Below are positions 34,056-42,592 of a stretch of DNA of 64,000 bases, piece after piece. The DNA comes from HRBIN35 sp036741875 (GTDB taxonomy: Bacteria > Patescibacteriota > Minisyncoccia > UBA6257 > HR35): NCBI GenBank assembly GCA_036741875.1, contig DAINRM010000001.1:1-64000 (forward strand). Reading direction: 5' to 3'. Below the pieces are notes generated by a model. It made no database searches and was not told the DNA's origin. It worked only from the letters and a program-made list of their open reading frames with translations. Both the position numbers and the translations under genes were made by a program. Each line of letters begins with the position of its first letter. Position 1 is the first letter of the stretch.

Positions 34056-34720
34056 AAGAGATTTTTTTTATTAGACCAACTCTTAAAGTAGCTCAAGAAC
34101 TTTTAGGGAAAATAATAGTAAGAAAATATCATGGAAAATTAATTTTAGGAAAAATTGTCGAAACAGAAGCTTATATAGGGCCAAAAGATAAAGCTTCTCA
34201 TGCTTATTCTTTTAAAGGGCAAAGCGAAAAAGAAAAATTAAAAATCATTAAAGAAAATTGGTCAAGGATTAAAAATTATATTGAAGATAAAGAAAGATTT
34301 ATAAAAAGGATATTAAAACTTAAAAATGCTAAAGTAACCAAAAGAAATTTAGCTGAATATTTAAAAGGTGGTCATATTTATATTTATTTAGTTTATGGAA
34401 ATTATTTTCAGCTTAATATTACTACTTATAAAGAAGGTTATCCTGAATGTGTTCTTATTAGATCTTTAGAACCCTTAACTAAAAATTTTAAAATTAAACC
34501 AAATGGTCCTGGTAAACTTTGTGAATTTTTAAAATTAGACTACACTTTTTGGGGTTACGACTTAGTTGAAGGAAATGAAATTTGGATTGAAAATTGTGAA
34601 AATTATAAAGAGTATGATATAATGAAAACATCAAGAATAGGAATTGAATATGCAAAGGAAGACGCTTTTTTACCTTGGAGATTTTATATAAAAAATAATA
34701 AATGGGTTTCCAGAAGATAA
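34045..34720 (+). pseudogene. mpg: 3-methyladenine (alkyladenine) DNA glycosylase, frame-interrupted at T8
   Basis: The ATG at 34045 gives M-R-L-K-R-D-F-F and then runs into a stop. Dropping one T from the T8 run (34062-34069) continues as I-R-P-T-L-K-V-A-Q-E-L-L-G-K, a textbook AAG/MPG start, and runs to the TAA at 34718. Other family marks are GKIVETEAYIGPKDKASHAY, LVYGNYFQLNI, the NGPGKL stretch, RIGI and a terminal LPWRFYIKNNKWVSR. About 43 extra residues (helical, charged) are inserted after the SHAY motif. The break may be a sequencing error, a true mutation, or be corrected by slippage. Nothing else looks decayed. It overlaps both neighbouring genes. Confidence 0.85.
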
Positions 34721-35658
34721 AAAAATTGGCTGATTTTTTGAAAAAGGAAGATAATTTTCTTTTAATCACCCATAGAAATTTTGATTTTGATGCTATAAGT
34801 TCTCTTCTTTCTATGTCAATTATTTTAGATTATCTTGAAAAAAATTATTTACTTTATATGGATGAAGAAATTAAAGATGATTTTCTCAAACTTCCTAATA
34901 TAAATAAGATTTCAAGAAAAATTGAAGGTTTTTTAAAAAATGTTATTTTTTTAGATTGCGAAAGAAAAACTTTAGTTAGCGAAAAAATTTTAAAGGAAAT
35001 AGAAGGAAAATACTCTATTTTTATTGATCATCACCTATCAAACATGCTAAGTGGAGATGAAAATTATGTTTTTCCTGAAGCTTTATCGACAACACAAATT
35101 CTCTATTATTTAAAAGAGGAGTTAAAAATAAAAGATAAAAACTTAGCAGAACTTATTCTTTTAGGTATTTTAGGAGATACAAAATTTTTAATGATCGAAA
35201 AAGATACTTTAGCTTATAAAGAAATATTTAAGATTATTTTAAATCTTTTAGAGGAAGATGCTAATTATTTTTCATTAATTGAAAAATTTTACTTTAAGGA
35301 TTGGGAAAATTTTAAATACAATGTTTCTCTCTTATCAAGAGCAGAAAAATTAGAAGACATTTGCTATTTGATAATAAAAAAAGAGGAAATTAAAAATAGT
35401 TATCATGAAAACCTTTCTAACCAACTTTCAGAAATAAAAGAAATAAAAATAGCTTTTGTTTTAAAAGAAATTGAAGAAAATAAAATAAAAATAAGTTTAA
35501 GATCAAAGGGAAATATAGATGTGTCTTATCTTGCTAAAAAATATTTTAATGGCGGTGGTCATAAAAATGCTGCGGGTGGTATTTTAGAAATGGATTTAAA
35601 TTCTTCATTTAATTTTGTTTTAGAAAAAATTAAAGAATATTTAAAAGAAAAAAAATGA
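34702..35658 (+). CDS. DHH-family phosphoesterase (NrnA/RecJ-like)
   Basis: This 318-residue protein has the DHH fold: ITHRNFDFDAISSL (motif I, with the usual H-x-x-x-D-x-D slightly altered), FLDCER, IFIDHHLSN (the DHH motif) and the C-terminal DHHA1 signature YFNGGGHKNAAGG. NrnA enzymes degrade nano-RNA, pAp or cyclic dinucleotides; which applies is not readable. Its start overlaps the glycosylase by 19 bases and the next Cys-rich gene by 4 bases. Confidence 0.85.
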   Translation: MGFQKIKKLADFLKKEDNFLLITHRNFDFDAISSLLSMSIILDYLEKNYLLYMDEEIKDDFLKLPNINKISRKIEGFLKNVIFLDCERKTLVSEKILKEIEGKYSIFIDHHLSNMLSGDENYVFPEALSTTQILYYLKEELKIKDKNLAELILLGILGDTKFLMIEKDTLAYKEIFKIILNLLEEDANYFSLIEKFYFKDWENFKYNVSLLSRAEKLEDICYLIIKKEEIKNSYHENLSNQLSEIKEIKIAFVLKEIEENKIKISLRSKGNIDVSYLAKKYFNGGGHKNAAGGILEMDLNSSFNFVLEKIKEYLKEKK

Positions 35659-36947
35659 AAATAACCTTAGGACCGGAAAATCCACCATATAAAGAAGAAC
35701 CAAAACCTAAGTGCGAATTTTGTAAAAAGCCTATCGAGGATTATTTATTACATCTTATAGTAGAAAAAGAATGTGAAATAGGAAAATTTTTTAGACGATG
35801 GAGTTTAAGATTATTCAAAGCTATTAAAAGATTTAAAAAAGAATTAGAAATTAAAGAGGTTGATATAGATGCTTATAAAAGAGCAATCAAAGAACTTATA
35901 AATAATGCCCATGAGTATTATCCCTTTTTTCAAATAATCGACATGTTTTTAGAAACTATTAAAGGACACAACGAAGAGGGTAAAAATTTAGAAGAGTTTC
36001 TATCACTACTTATGAAATTTACAAGCGTAGTTTACACTGATACAGAAGGACTACATAAAATTGAAGCATTTTTAAATGGATTAGGAGAGATATATAGATT
36101 AGTTATAAAATCACACGATGGTGAACCTCAATATTTATCTACAAACATGGAAGCTGATTCAAAATTGAATGATTTATATTTCTGTGTAGAATGTCAAAAA
36201 AGAATATCTTTTGATTTTGATTCTCAGAAAACATTAGAAAGAATTGAAAATTTTAAAGAGAATATTACTGAAATTTTAAAAATAGAAATCCCCCCAATTG
36301 ATATTAATAGCCAAGATACTTTAAGAAGTTATTTAGATTTGATAAGTGAAGAAGGCTTTCTTTTTGATTTTATTAATCTTTTAATAGTAAGAAAAGAAAA
36401 AAAGTTAGATGACCCTATAAACAGTTTAAAAAAGCAAGATTTTTTAATAAAATTAAACGAAATTATAAATTTTTTGAATAAAAATCTTTGGTTTAGAATT
36501 TTAATATCTTATTTTAATTCTAAAGCTTTATTAGTTAAATTTTCAGAATTTATTTTAAATAACATAGAAAATTTTTCTAAATTAGTTAGCGATCTAAGTA
36601 AAATAAATATATCTGAGTTTGATATTATAAAAGCCCTAGAATTAGAAGATTATAATTCTTTTGAAAATCTTATCTCTTTTTTATTTTCTGTATTTTCAGC
36701 TATAAGTGAAAATAATATAGAAAATGTTTTTAAAAATCTTAAATTTATTAAAAACATTAAAAATACTTACATTTGCCCGTTTTGTAGTAGGATTTATATT
36801 CTTGTAGATAAAAAATATATCATCTTAGGTGATGGTTATTTAGAAATAGGAAATTTTGAAGGAGAAGAAATTCAAAATTGTTTTAAAGAAACTTTGCCAC
36901 ATTATGTGGTTAAAATATATCTTGAAGAGATAACCCCAAAAATTTAA
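35655..36947 (+). CDS. Cys-rich zinc-finger-like protein of unknown function, paralogue 1
   Basis: This is a 430-residue protein. An N-terminal knuckle C16-x2-C19-x9-H29-x6-C36 (CEFC...LLH...EKEC) looks like a C2HC zinc finger. A central CVEC and a near-C-terminal CPFC could form another zinc site. The rest is helical and lysine/glutamate rich. The next gene repeats the order of cysteine motifs with low overall similarity, so the two are paralogues. The start overlaps the DHH phosphoesterase stop (ATGA), indicating coupled translation. I know no family with this layout. Confidence 0.65.
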   Translation: MKITLGPENPPYKEEPKPKCEFCKKPIEDYLLHLIVEKECEIGKFFRRWSLRLFKAIKRFKKELEIKEVDIDAYKRAIKELINNAHEYYPFFQIIDMFLETIKGHNEEGKNLEEFLSLLMKFTSVVYTDTEGLHKIEAFLNGLGEIYRLVIKSHDGEPQYLSTNMEADSKLNDLYFCVECQKRISFDFDSQKTLERIENFKENITEILKIEIPPIDINSQDTLRSYLDLISEEGFLFDFINLLIVRKEKKLDDPINSLKKQDFLIKLNEIINFLNKNLWFRILISYFNSKALLVKFSEFILNNIENFSKLVSDLSKINISEFDIIKALELEDYNSFENLISFLFSVFSAISENNIENVFKNLKFIKNIKNTYICPFCSRIYILVDKKYIILGDGYLEIGNFEGEEIQNCFKETLPHYVVKIYLEEITPKI

Positions 36948-36955
36948 TATAAACT

Positions 36956-36980
36956 TATTTCAATCCTGAAGGATGAAATA
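36956..36980 (+). promoter_or_regulatory. hairpin directly before a start codon
   Basis: TATTTC-A-ATCC / TGAA / GGAT-GAAATA forms a 10-bp stem with one bulged A and a 4-base loop. It ends 2 bases before the ATG at 36983. It lacks a T tract, so it is not a simple terminator; it could limit access to the start codon or end the upstream message. Confidence 0.4.
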
Positions 36981-36982
36981 AA

Positions 36983-38059
36983 ATGAAAATTACTGGTACA
37001 GGACCACCGGAAACTTTTTCGCATGAATCTCACCCACAAAAAGATAGATTTACATGTATATTTTGTAATGGAAAAACAAATAGCATTAATGATTTTTATT
37101 ATCATATAATGGTTGAATGTCCCGGGGCTTCATCGTCGAGAAAAGTGTATATAGAAATAAGCAGAAAAATTATTACTCATTTTTTTGGTTTTCTTACCAA
37201 AATAAGAAACTTACAATCTAATGAAAATTTACTTAATCAACTTATAATTTTCTATCAAAATATATTAGGAGAAATAGGTCACTTAAGGGAAAATCTTGAT
37301 ATTTATGATTTAATTAGATTTTTTTTAGATCGCTTTGATTCGTTTTTAAAAATTGATTTAGGGATGATCAAAGAAAAAGATCATTCTGGTTATGCAATTC
37401 CATATAAAGACAGATTTAAATTTATAATAGCATGTAGATCAACACCCCAAAGAGGAGTATATTCCTTTATACCATCATCTTTTTCATATCCAACTATATT
37501 TACTCAAAGCTGTAATAATTGTAAAAATTTTATTGATTTTTATTTAGACTTAGATACTTATAGAGAAAAAATTAATAAAATCTTAAAAAAAATCTTAAAA
37601 AATTTACATGCCGAAATTAAATTTTTAGAAATCATTGCTCAAGCGGAGAAGGAAAGAGCGGAAGAAGAAAGAGCGGAAGAAGTGGAATCTAAAGATGTTT
37701 ATACAACTTTTATTAGAAAATTTTATATCCCACTCAAAAATAAATTAATCTCAATAGGGAAAGAAATAGTAAAAAATCAAAAAAGCGATGAACCCTTAAG
37801 TTTTCTTCTTGAAATTTTCCAATTTTTAGAAGAAATTAAAGAAAATTTTGAAAAAGAAACAGAGAAAAATATTCAAATATATATTTGTCTCGATTGCTCT
37901 CGTTTTTATGTTTATATAGAAAATATAGATGAAAATATAGAAGGTAAAAATTATTTATTAGAATTTTTAGGTAATAGGGAGTGGATAGAAAATTTTAAAA
38001 TAAAACAACCGCCATCTAAATGTAATATATGTCAAAAAAGAATCTTAAGGATTTATTAA
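36983..38059 (+). CDS. Cys-rich zinc-finger-like protein of unknown function, paralogue 2
   Basis: This is a 358-residue protein with the same plan as its upstream neighbour. An N-terminal C-x2-C-x12-H-x4-C knuckle (CIFC...YYH...VEC) is followed by a central CNNC and a C-terminal CLDC. An extra terminal CNIC comes right before the stop. A charged helical linker with an ERAEEERAEEVE run lies near residue 225. Both paralogues begin with a short G/P-rich lead containing a TGPP- or GPENPP-like stretch. There is no signal peptide, so they are probably cytoplasmic. The stop overlaps the convergent hydrolase gene by 4 bases. Confidence 0.65.
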   Translation: MKITGTGPPETFSHESHPQKDRFTCIFCNGKTNSINDFYYHIMVECPGASSSRKVYIEISRKIITHFFGFLTKIRNLQSNENLLNQLIIFYQNILGEIGHLRENLDIYDLIRFFLDRFDSFLKIDLGMIKEKDHSGYAIPYKDRFKFIIACRSTPQRGVYSFIPSSFSYPTIFTQSCNNCKNFIDFYLDLDTYREKINKILKKILKNLHAEIKFLEIIAQAEKERAEEERAEEVESKDVYTTFIRKFYIPLKNKLISIGKEIVKNQKSDEPLSFLLEIFQFLEEIKENFEKETEKNIQIYICLDCSRFYVYIENIDENIEGKNYLLEFLGNREWIENFKIKQPPSKCNICQKRILRIY

Positions 38060-39117
38060 TTATCTAAAAGAAATTCAGGAGGAAAATTAAAACCATCATC
38101 ATAAAAATCAATTTTCCAAACAGAAACTTTTTTATTTCTTAACCATCTTAATAAAGTTATCCATAAAATTTTTTCTAGAGGATTTCTTAGATTAAAAATT
38201 CTATAAGGTACTCCTAATTCTTGAATATAAACTTTTTCAAATTCTTTAATTATTTCTTCTATTTCTGAAGGTAAAAATTCAAATGGATAAAGATGTAAAG
38301 TTGGTATAATTCCTGTTTTTTCATAAAATTCTTTAGATAAATACCTGGGGTTTTTCAAACCAGAAACTATTTCCCATTTAGGAGATAATAAATTTCTTAT
38401 ATTTTCTAAAACAAAAGTATACCATAAACTTAATATTTGTTTTCTTTCGCTGTCTTGATAGGGTGGTTCTGGTTCATTAGCAATACTTATAATTAAATCT
38501 TCATTGCCTAATTTTTCTTTTAAATACCCTAGTATTTTTTTAACTCTTTCTATAAAAAATCTTTTCAGCGTCTCATCAGTAAAAAAAATCTTATAACCGT
38601 TTAAATCTTTAGATGGATTATATGGAGAAGATGGGGAATGAGAACCATAAATAGGGTTATATTTTAAGGAGTTACCTATAGTATAGCAGTCAATTAAATC
38701 TATTTCTAAGGTAAAATTTAATCCTTTATTTTTTAAAAAATTATAAAATTTAAAAACTTTTTCTAAAACTTCAAAATTATATTCTCCTAAATTTTTTTCA
38801 AAATCATCGCTTATAAAAATTCTAATCCTAAATCTTTCAACACTAAAAAATCTTTGGATTTTCAAAAGTATATTATAATATTCTTCCCATTTTTCTTCTT
38901 TTAAATAAACAAAGGGAGAATTAATTCCTAATTCTTTAAACTTTAAATCTTTATTTTCTTTAAAAAATTCTTTAACTATTAAATAAAACCATTCTTTAAA
39001 TTTTCTCATCGTAGGATGAATTTCAACAAATGATAAAACTGTTATAATTCCTAAAAGTTTTAAAAACTCTCTTCTAGTCAATTTTTTTTCTTTAAAACTT
39101 TCTATAAAGTTTTTCAT
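38056..39117 (-). CDS. Tat-signal glycoside hydrolase-like protein (clan GH-A fold)
   Basis: The N-terminus of this 353-residue protein holds T14-R15-R16-E-F-L-K followed by a hydrophobic stretch (LLGIITVLSF), a twin-arginine export signal. The body reads as a (beta/alpha)8 glycosidase of the GH5/GH-A type. N214-E215-P fits the acid/base glutamate at the end of strand 4, H275-L-Y matches the conserved His/Tyr, and E300 in IQELGVP fits the nucleophile on strand 7. The substrate is unknown. No cohesin or dockerin is attached. It is convergent with the Cys-rich gene and divergent from the ATP-cone gene. Confidence 0.75.
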   Translation of the reverse strand: MKNFIESFKEKKLTRREFLKLLGIITVLSFVEIHPTMRKFKEWFYLIVKEFFKENKDLKFKELGINSPFVYLKEEKWEEYYNILLKIQRFFSVERFRIRIFISDDFEKNLGEYNFEVLEKVFKFYNFLKNKGLNFTLEIDLIDCYTIGNSLKYNPIYGSHSPSSPYNPSKDLNGYKIFFTDETLKRFFIERVKKILGYLKEKLGNEDLIISIANEPEPPYQDSERKQILSLWYTFVLENIRNLLSPKWEIVSGLKNPRYLSKEFYEKTGIIPTLHLYPFEFLPSEIEEIIKEFEKVYIQELGVPYRIFNLRNPLEKILWITLLRWLRNKKVSVWKIDFYDDGFNFPPEFLLDN

Positions 39118-39167
39118 TTTTCTTATATAATTTTATTAAGAGGTCGAATAAATAAAAACTTTTAAAA

Positions 39168-39473
39168 ATGCCTAAATTAGTAAATAAAAGATATAATCCT
39201 CAAAAAAGAGAGGAATTAACAGAAGAATTTAGAGAAGAAAAATTAAAAAATTCTATTAAAATGGCTGCCATCCAAGCAGGAAGAGATGAAGAAAGTATTT
39301 TTAGTATTGTAGAAGAAGTAGCAGAATATGTTATGGAGCACTTAGGAGAAAGAGAAAAAGTAGATTCTCAAGAAATTAGAGAGCTAATTTTAGAATATTT
39401 AAAAGAAAATTATCCTGACATTTATCAATCTTGGATAGAATACGACAGAACAGTTAAAGGAAGAGAAGAATAA
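39168..39473 (+). CDS. stand-alone ATP-cone domain protein
   Basis: This 101-residue protein is essentially one ATP-cone: EEKLKNSIKMAAIQAG, then IVEEVAEYVMEHL, VDSQEIRELILEYLKENYPDIYQSWIEYDRT. The cone binds ATP or dATP and normally sits at the N-terminus of ribonucleotide reductase or after the zinc ribbon of the repressor NrdR. Here there is no zinc ribbon and no reductase attached. It lies 2 bases before the M1 aminopeptidase gene. A free regulatory subunit for a reductase encoded elsewhere is one possible role. Confidence 0.75.
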   Translation: MPKLVNKRYNPQKREELTEEFREEKLKNSIKMAAIQAGRDEESIFSIVEEVAEYVMEHLGEREKVDSQEIRELILEYLKENYPDIYQSWIEYDRTVKGREE

Positions 39474-39475
39474 AA

Positions 39476-41917
39476 ATGAAAATTAAAAAGTATTTTTTAA
39501 ATTTCGACTTTAATTTAAAAGAAAAATTCTTTGATGGAAAAACAGTAATAGATTTAGAATTGGATAAAGAAAAAAATTTTTTCGATTTAGACTCTAAAGA
39601 CTTAGAAATCAAGGAGATAAAAGTTAATGGTGAAAAAAGAAATTTTAAACTTAACAAAGATAAATTAAGAATTTTAGGAAAATTTAAAAAAAAGAACCTG
39701 ATTGAAATTGATTTTAGAGGTAAGTTGATTGAAAAGCTTAGTGGAATTTATTTAAGCAAATATAAAGAAAAAGAAGAAGAAAAGTATATAATTACCACAC
39801 AATTCGAACCCGATTATGCTAAAACAGCCTTTCCTTGCATTGATCATCCAGCTTATAAAGCAATTTTCCAAGTTTGTTTAAGTTTTGACAAAAACTTAAT
39901 TCCTATTTCAAATACTTTACCACTTAGAGAAGAAATTGTGAGAGATAAAAAAATAGTACTTTTTAAAGAAACACCATTAATGTCTACTTATCTTTTGTAT
40001 ATAGGTGTAGGTGATTTTGTTTTTCTAAGAGATAAATATAAAAATGTATTAATAAGAGTAGCTACTACTAAGGGAAAAGAAAAAGGAGGAAAATTTGCTT
40101 TAGATGTAGCCAAGAAGGTTTTAGTTTATTTTGAAAAAGTCTTTGGAGAAAAATACCCCTTAGAAAAATTAGATCTTATTGCTCTTCCTGACTTTGCTGC
40201 TGGAGCAATGGAAAACTGGGGAGCAGTAACTTTTAGAGAAGAAGCACTTCTTTATTTTAGAAATATAAGTGATACCTTGAGAAAAAGAATCATTGCTGAA
40301 GTAATTTCTCATGAATTAGCTCATATGTGGTTTGGAAATCTTGTCACGATGAAATGGTGGGATGATCTTTGGCTTAATGAAAGTTTTGCTACTTATTTAG
40401 CTTATAAAGCTGTTAATAAAAATTATCCTGAATTTAAGATTATGAAAGATTTTGTTGATTCAGAAATTACTTTTGCTATTTATAGAGATGCTTTTCAGAA
40501 TACTCATCCTATTAAATCTAAAGTCAAAAATCCTGAAGAGATAGGAGATATTTTTGATGAGATTTCTTATAATAAGGGTGGTTCTATTTTAAGAATGATT
40601 GATCTTTTTCTCGGGGAAAAAATTTTTTACGGAGGTTTAAGGAATTACATAAAAAAATTTAAATATCAAAATGCTACCTCTGAAGATCTTTGGTCAGCCT
40701 TAGAAAATTATTCTGGTAAAGAGGTAAGAAAAATAATGAATGATTTTGTAAGAAAAAAGGGAACACCTATAGTTTATCTTAAAAGCAAAGGCAATTTTTT
40801 CTTATTAGAACAAAAAAGATTTACTCCTTGGAAAGATTTAAAAGAAAAATGGTCTATTCCTCTAAATATTTATTTGAACGGAAAAGAAGAAAAGTTAATT
40901 TTAAAAAAGGAAAAAATTAAACTTAAGGTAAAAAAAATTGAAAATATTATTCTTAATAAAAATTTTTCAGGTTATTACCTTGTTTCTTATCCAGAGTCTC
41001 TTTTGCCTAAGGTTGTTTCTTTAAGTAACGAAGAGGAGTTAATCAACCTTTTAATTTCCTATAGATTTTTAACTTTTAGAGGTGATATTAGTTTAGATAA
41101 GTTTTATGAAATTTTTTCTACTTTAGAAAAAAAAGATATTAAGAAAAATATTTTTGCTTATAATAGACTTTTAAGTATTCTCAGAAATGATTTTCTTAAT
41201 TTTGAAAGTAAACAATTCTTAAAAGAAAAACTTAAAACTTTAAGCGAGAAAGTAATAAAAAACTTTGGCAAAGAAATAAAAAGTAATGAGAGTCTAGAAA
41301 TCAAAGAAATTAAGAAGCTTTCTTTACTAAATTTAGGCTATTTAATCGGAGAAGAAAGAATAAAAAATTATTTAATAGAAGAATTCAAAAAGTTTTTAAA
41401 AGATAAAAATAAAATAAATCCCGAAATTAAAATCATATCTTTTACTGTGGCTGTAAATGAAAAAGATGAATATCTCGAAAAACTTTTGGAATATTATAGA
41501 AAAGCAGAACTTAATGAAGAAAAAAGAAAGTGTCTTATAGCCTTTTCAAGAATAAATGATGAAAATAAATTTAAAAATTTCTTAAATATGCTTCTTACTG
41601 AAGAAGTTAGATTTAATCAAATATTTATTTTCTTTGCTGGCGCTTCTTCTAATAAAAATAAAGAAGAAATTGTTTTTCAATGGTTGAAAGAAAATTTCAA
41701 AAAATTAGATGAAAAAGGAGGTGGTAATAAAGGAGATTGGATACTTAAATATGTAATCGAAACTGCTTTGCCATATGTAGGTCCAAAAGTTGAAGAAAAA
41801 AAATTAGAAGAATTTATTAAAGAAAATAACCTGACAAAAAAATATCCCCAAACGATTCCATACCTCTTAGAATACATTAAACTTTTAAGAGAATTTAAAA
41901 AAAGAAATGAACCTTGA
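39476..41917 (+). CDS. M1 family metallo-aminopeptidase
   Basis: This is an 813-residue zinc aminopeptidase. Substrate motif GAMENWG is at 243-249. The zinc site is H279-E-L-A-H283 with the third ligand in LNESFATYLAYKA. The N-terminal beta domain and a long C-terminal helical domain are present. It has no signal peptide, so it is probably cytoplasmic and degrades imported or internal peptides. The length is near that of PepN/ERAP-type members. It overlaps the next small membrane-protein gene by 11 bases. Confidence 0.93.
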   Translation: MKIKKYFLNFDFNLKEKFFDGKTVIDLELDKEKNFFDLDSKDLEIKEIKVNGEKRNFKLNKDKLRILGKFKKKNLIEIDFRGKLIEKLSGIYLSKYKEKEEEKYIITTQFEPDYAKTAFPCIDHPAYKAIFQVCLSFDKNLIPISNTLPLREEIVRDKKIVLFKETPLMSTYLLYIGVGDFVFLRDKYKNVLIRVATTKGKEKGGKFALDVAKKVLVYFEKVFGEKYPLEKLDLIALPDFAAGAMENWGAVTFREEALLYFRNISDTLRKRIIAEVISHELAHMWFGNLVTMKWWDDLWLNESFATYLAYKAVNKNYPEFKIMKDFVDSEITFAIYRDAFQNTHPIKSKVKNPEEIGDIFDEISYNKGGSILRMIDLFLGEKIFYGGLRNYIKKFKYQNATSEDLWSALENYSGKEVRKIMNDFVRKKGTPIVYLKSKGNFFLLEQKRFTPWKDLKEKWSIPLNIYLNGKEEKLILKKEKIKLKVKKIENIILNKNFSGYYLVSYPESLLPKVVSLSNEEELINLLISYRFLTFRGDISLDKFYEIFSTLEKKDIKKNIFAYNRLLSILRNDFLNFESKQFLKEKLKTLSEKVIKNFGKEIKSNESLEIKEIKKLSLLNLGYLIGEERIKNYLIEEFKKFLKDKNKINPEIKIISFTVAVNEKDEYLEKLLEYYRKAELNEEKRKCLIAFSRINDENKFKNFLNMLLTEEVRFNQIFIFFAGASSNKNKEEIVFQWLKENFKKLDEKGGGNKGDWILKYVIETALPYVGPKVEEKKLEEFIKENNLTKKYPQTIPYLLEYIKLLREFKKRNEP

Positions 41918-42287
41918 ATTTCATCCTAATATTTTGTCTGAATTAGGAAAAAATAATTTTTCCCTTCAAAAATTTGAAAATTACCAAAAATTAGAAAAAC
42001 TTATCCAATATGCACCCTACGTCGCTTTTGCAATTTTAACTTTAGGTTTTTTGATATGGTACTTAAAATTATCATCTCATGAGCAAAAAGAAAAATTTAA
42101 AGAATTAAGCAAAAGCTTAATTATTCTTGCACTATTTATAATAGGCTTTTATATTTTATTCAAATCAACTTATGAAGTTTTTCAAAACATCGAATATACT
42201 TTTTTATTTTCTGGTTTTATTTTAGTAATATTTATACTTTTTTTAGATAAAATTAAAAAATTTAAGGTTCCGAAAGATAATCAATGA
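41907..42287 (+). CDS. small membrane protein
   Basis: This 126-residue protein has three hydrophobic segments (YVAFAILTLGFLIWYL, LIILALFIIGFYILF, YTFLFSGFILVIFILFL) and a basic C-terminus. There is no known motif. It overlaps the upstream aminopeptidase by 11 bases and the downstream gene by 4, so the run from the ATP-cone gene to murB is probably one operon. Function unknown. Confidence 0.6.
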   Translation: MNLEFHPNILSELGKNNFSLQKFENYQKLEKLIQYAPYVAFAILTLGFLIWYLKLSSHEQKEKFKELSKSLIILALFIIGFYILFKSTYEVFQNIEYTFLFSGFILVIFILFLDKIKKFKVPKDNQ

Positions 42288-42592
42288 CTAATTATTTAAA
42301 AACTAATTATTTAAAAATATTAATAGATTCATTTTTTGAAGACTTAAATAAATTTAAAGAAAAACTTATTTCTCTTCATCCAGCAAAAAAAGACGAAATT
42401 GAAAAAACAATTGAAGAAATTAAAAATCTTGTTTTAAATGAAGAGATAGAAGATATAGATTCTTATATAAAAATCTTAAAAAGTTTTGAATCGGTCTATA
42501 AGAATTTTTCGGAATTAATTCCTAATTTTGATGAACTTTTTAACCAATTTTTAGAAAATTTTTTAAAAAATTTTTTAAATAAGATTAGATGA
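42284..42592 (+). CDS. small helical hypothetical protein
   Basis: The 102 residues are helical and charged (DSFFEDLNKFKEKLISLHPAKKDEIEKTIEEIKNLVL), ending in an F/N/K-rich amphipathic helix. It overlaps its neighbours by 4 bases on each side (ATGA junctions), which supports it as a translated gene. It resembles in style the 90-residue protein at 7.6 kb; homology is not claimed. Confidence 0.6.
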   Translation: MTNYLKTNYLKILIDSFFEDLNKFKEKLISLHPAKKDEIEKTIEEIKNLVLNEEIEDIDSYIKILKSFESVYKNFSELIPNFDELFNQFLENFLKNFLNKIR

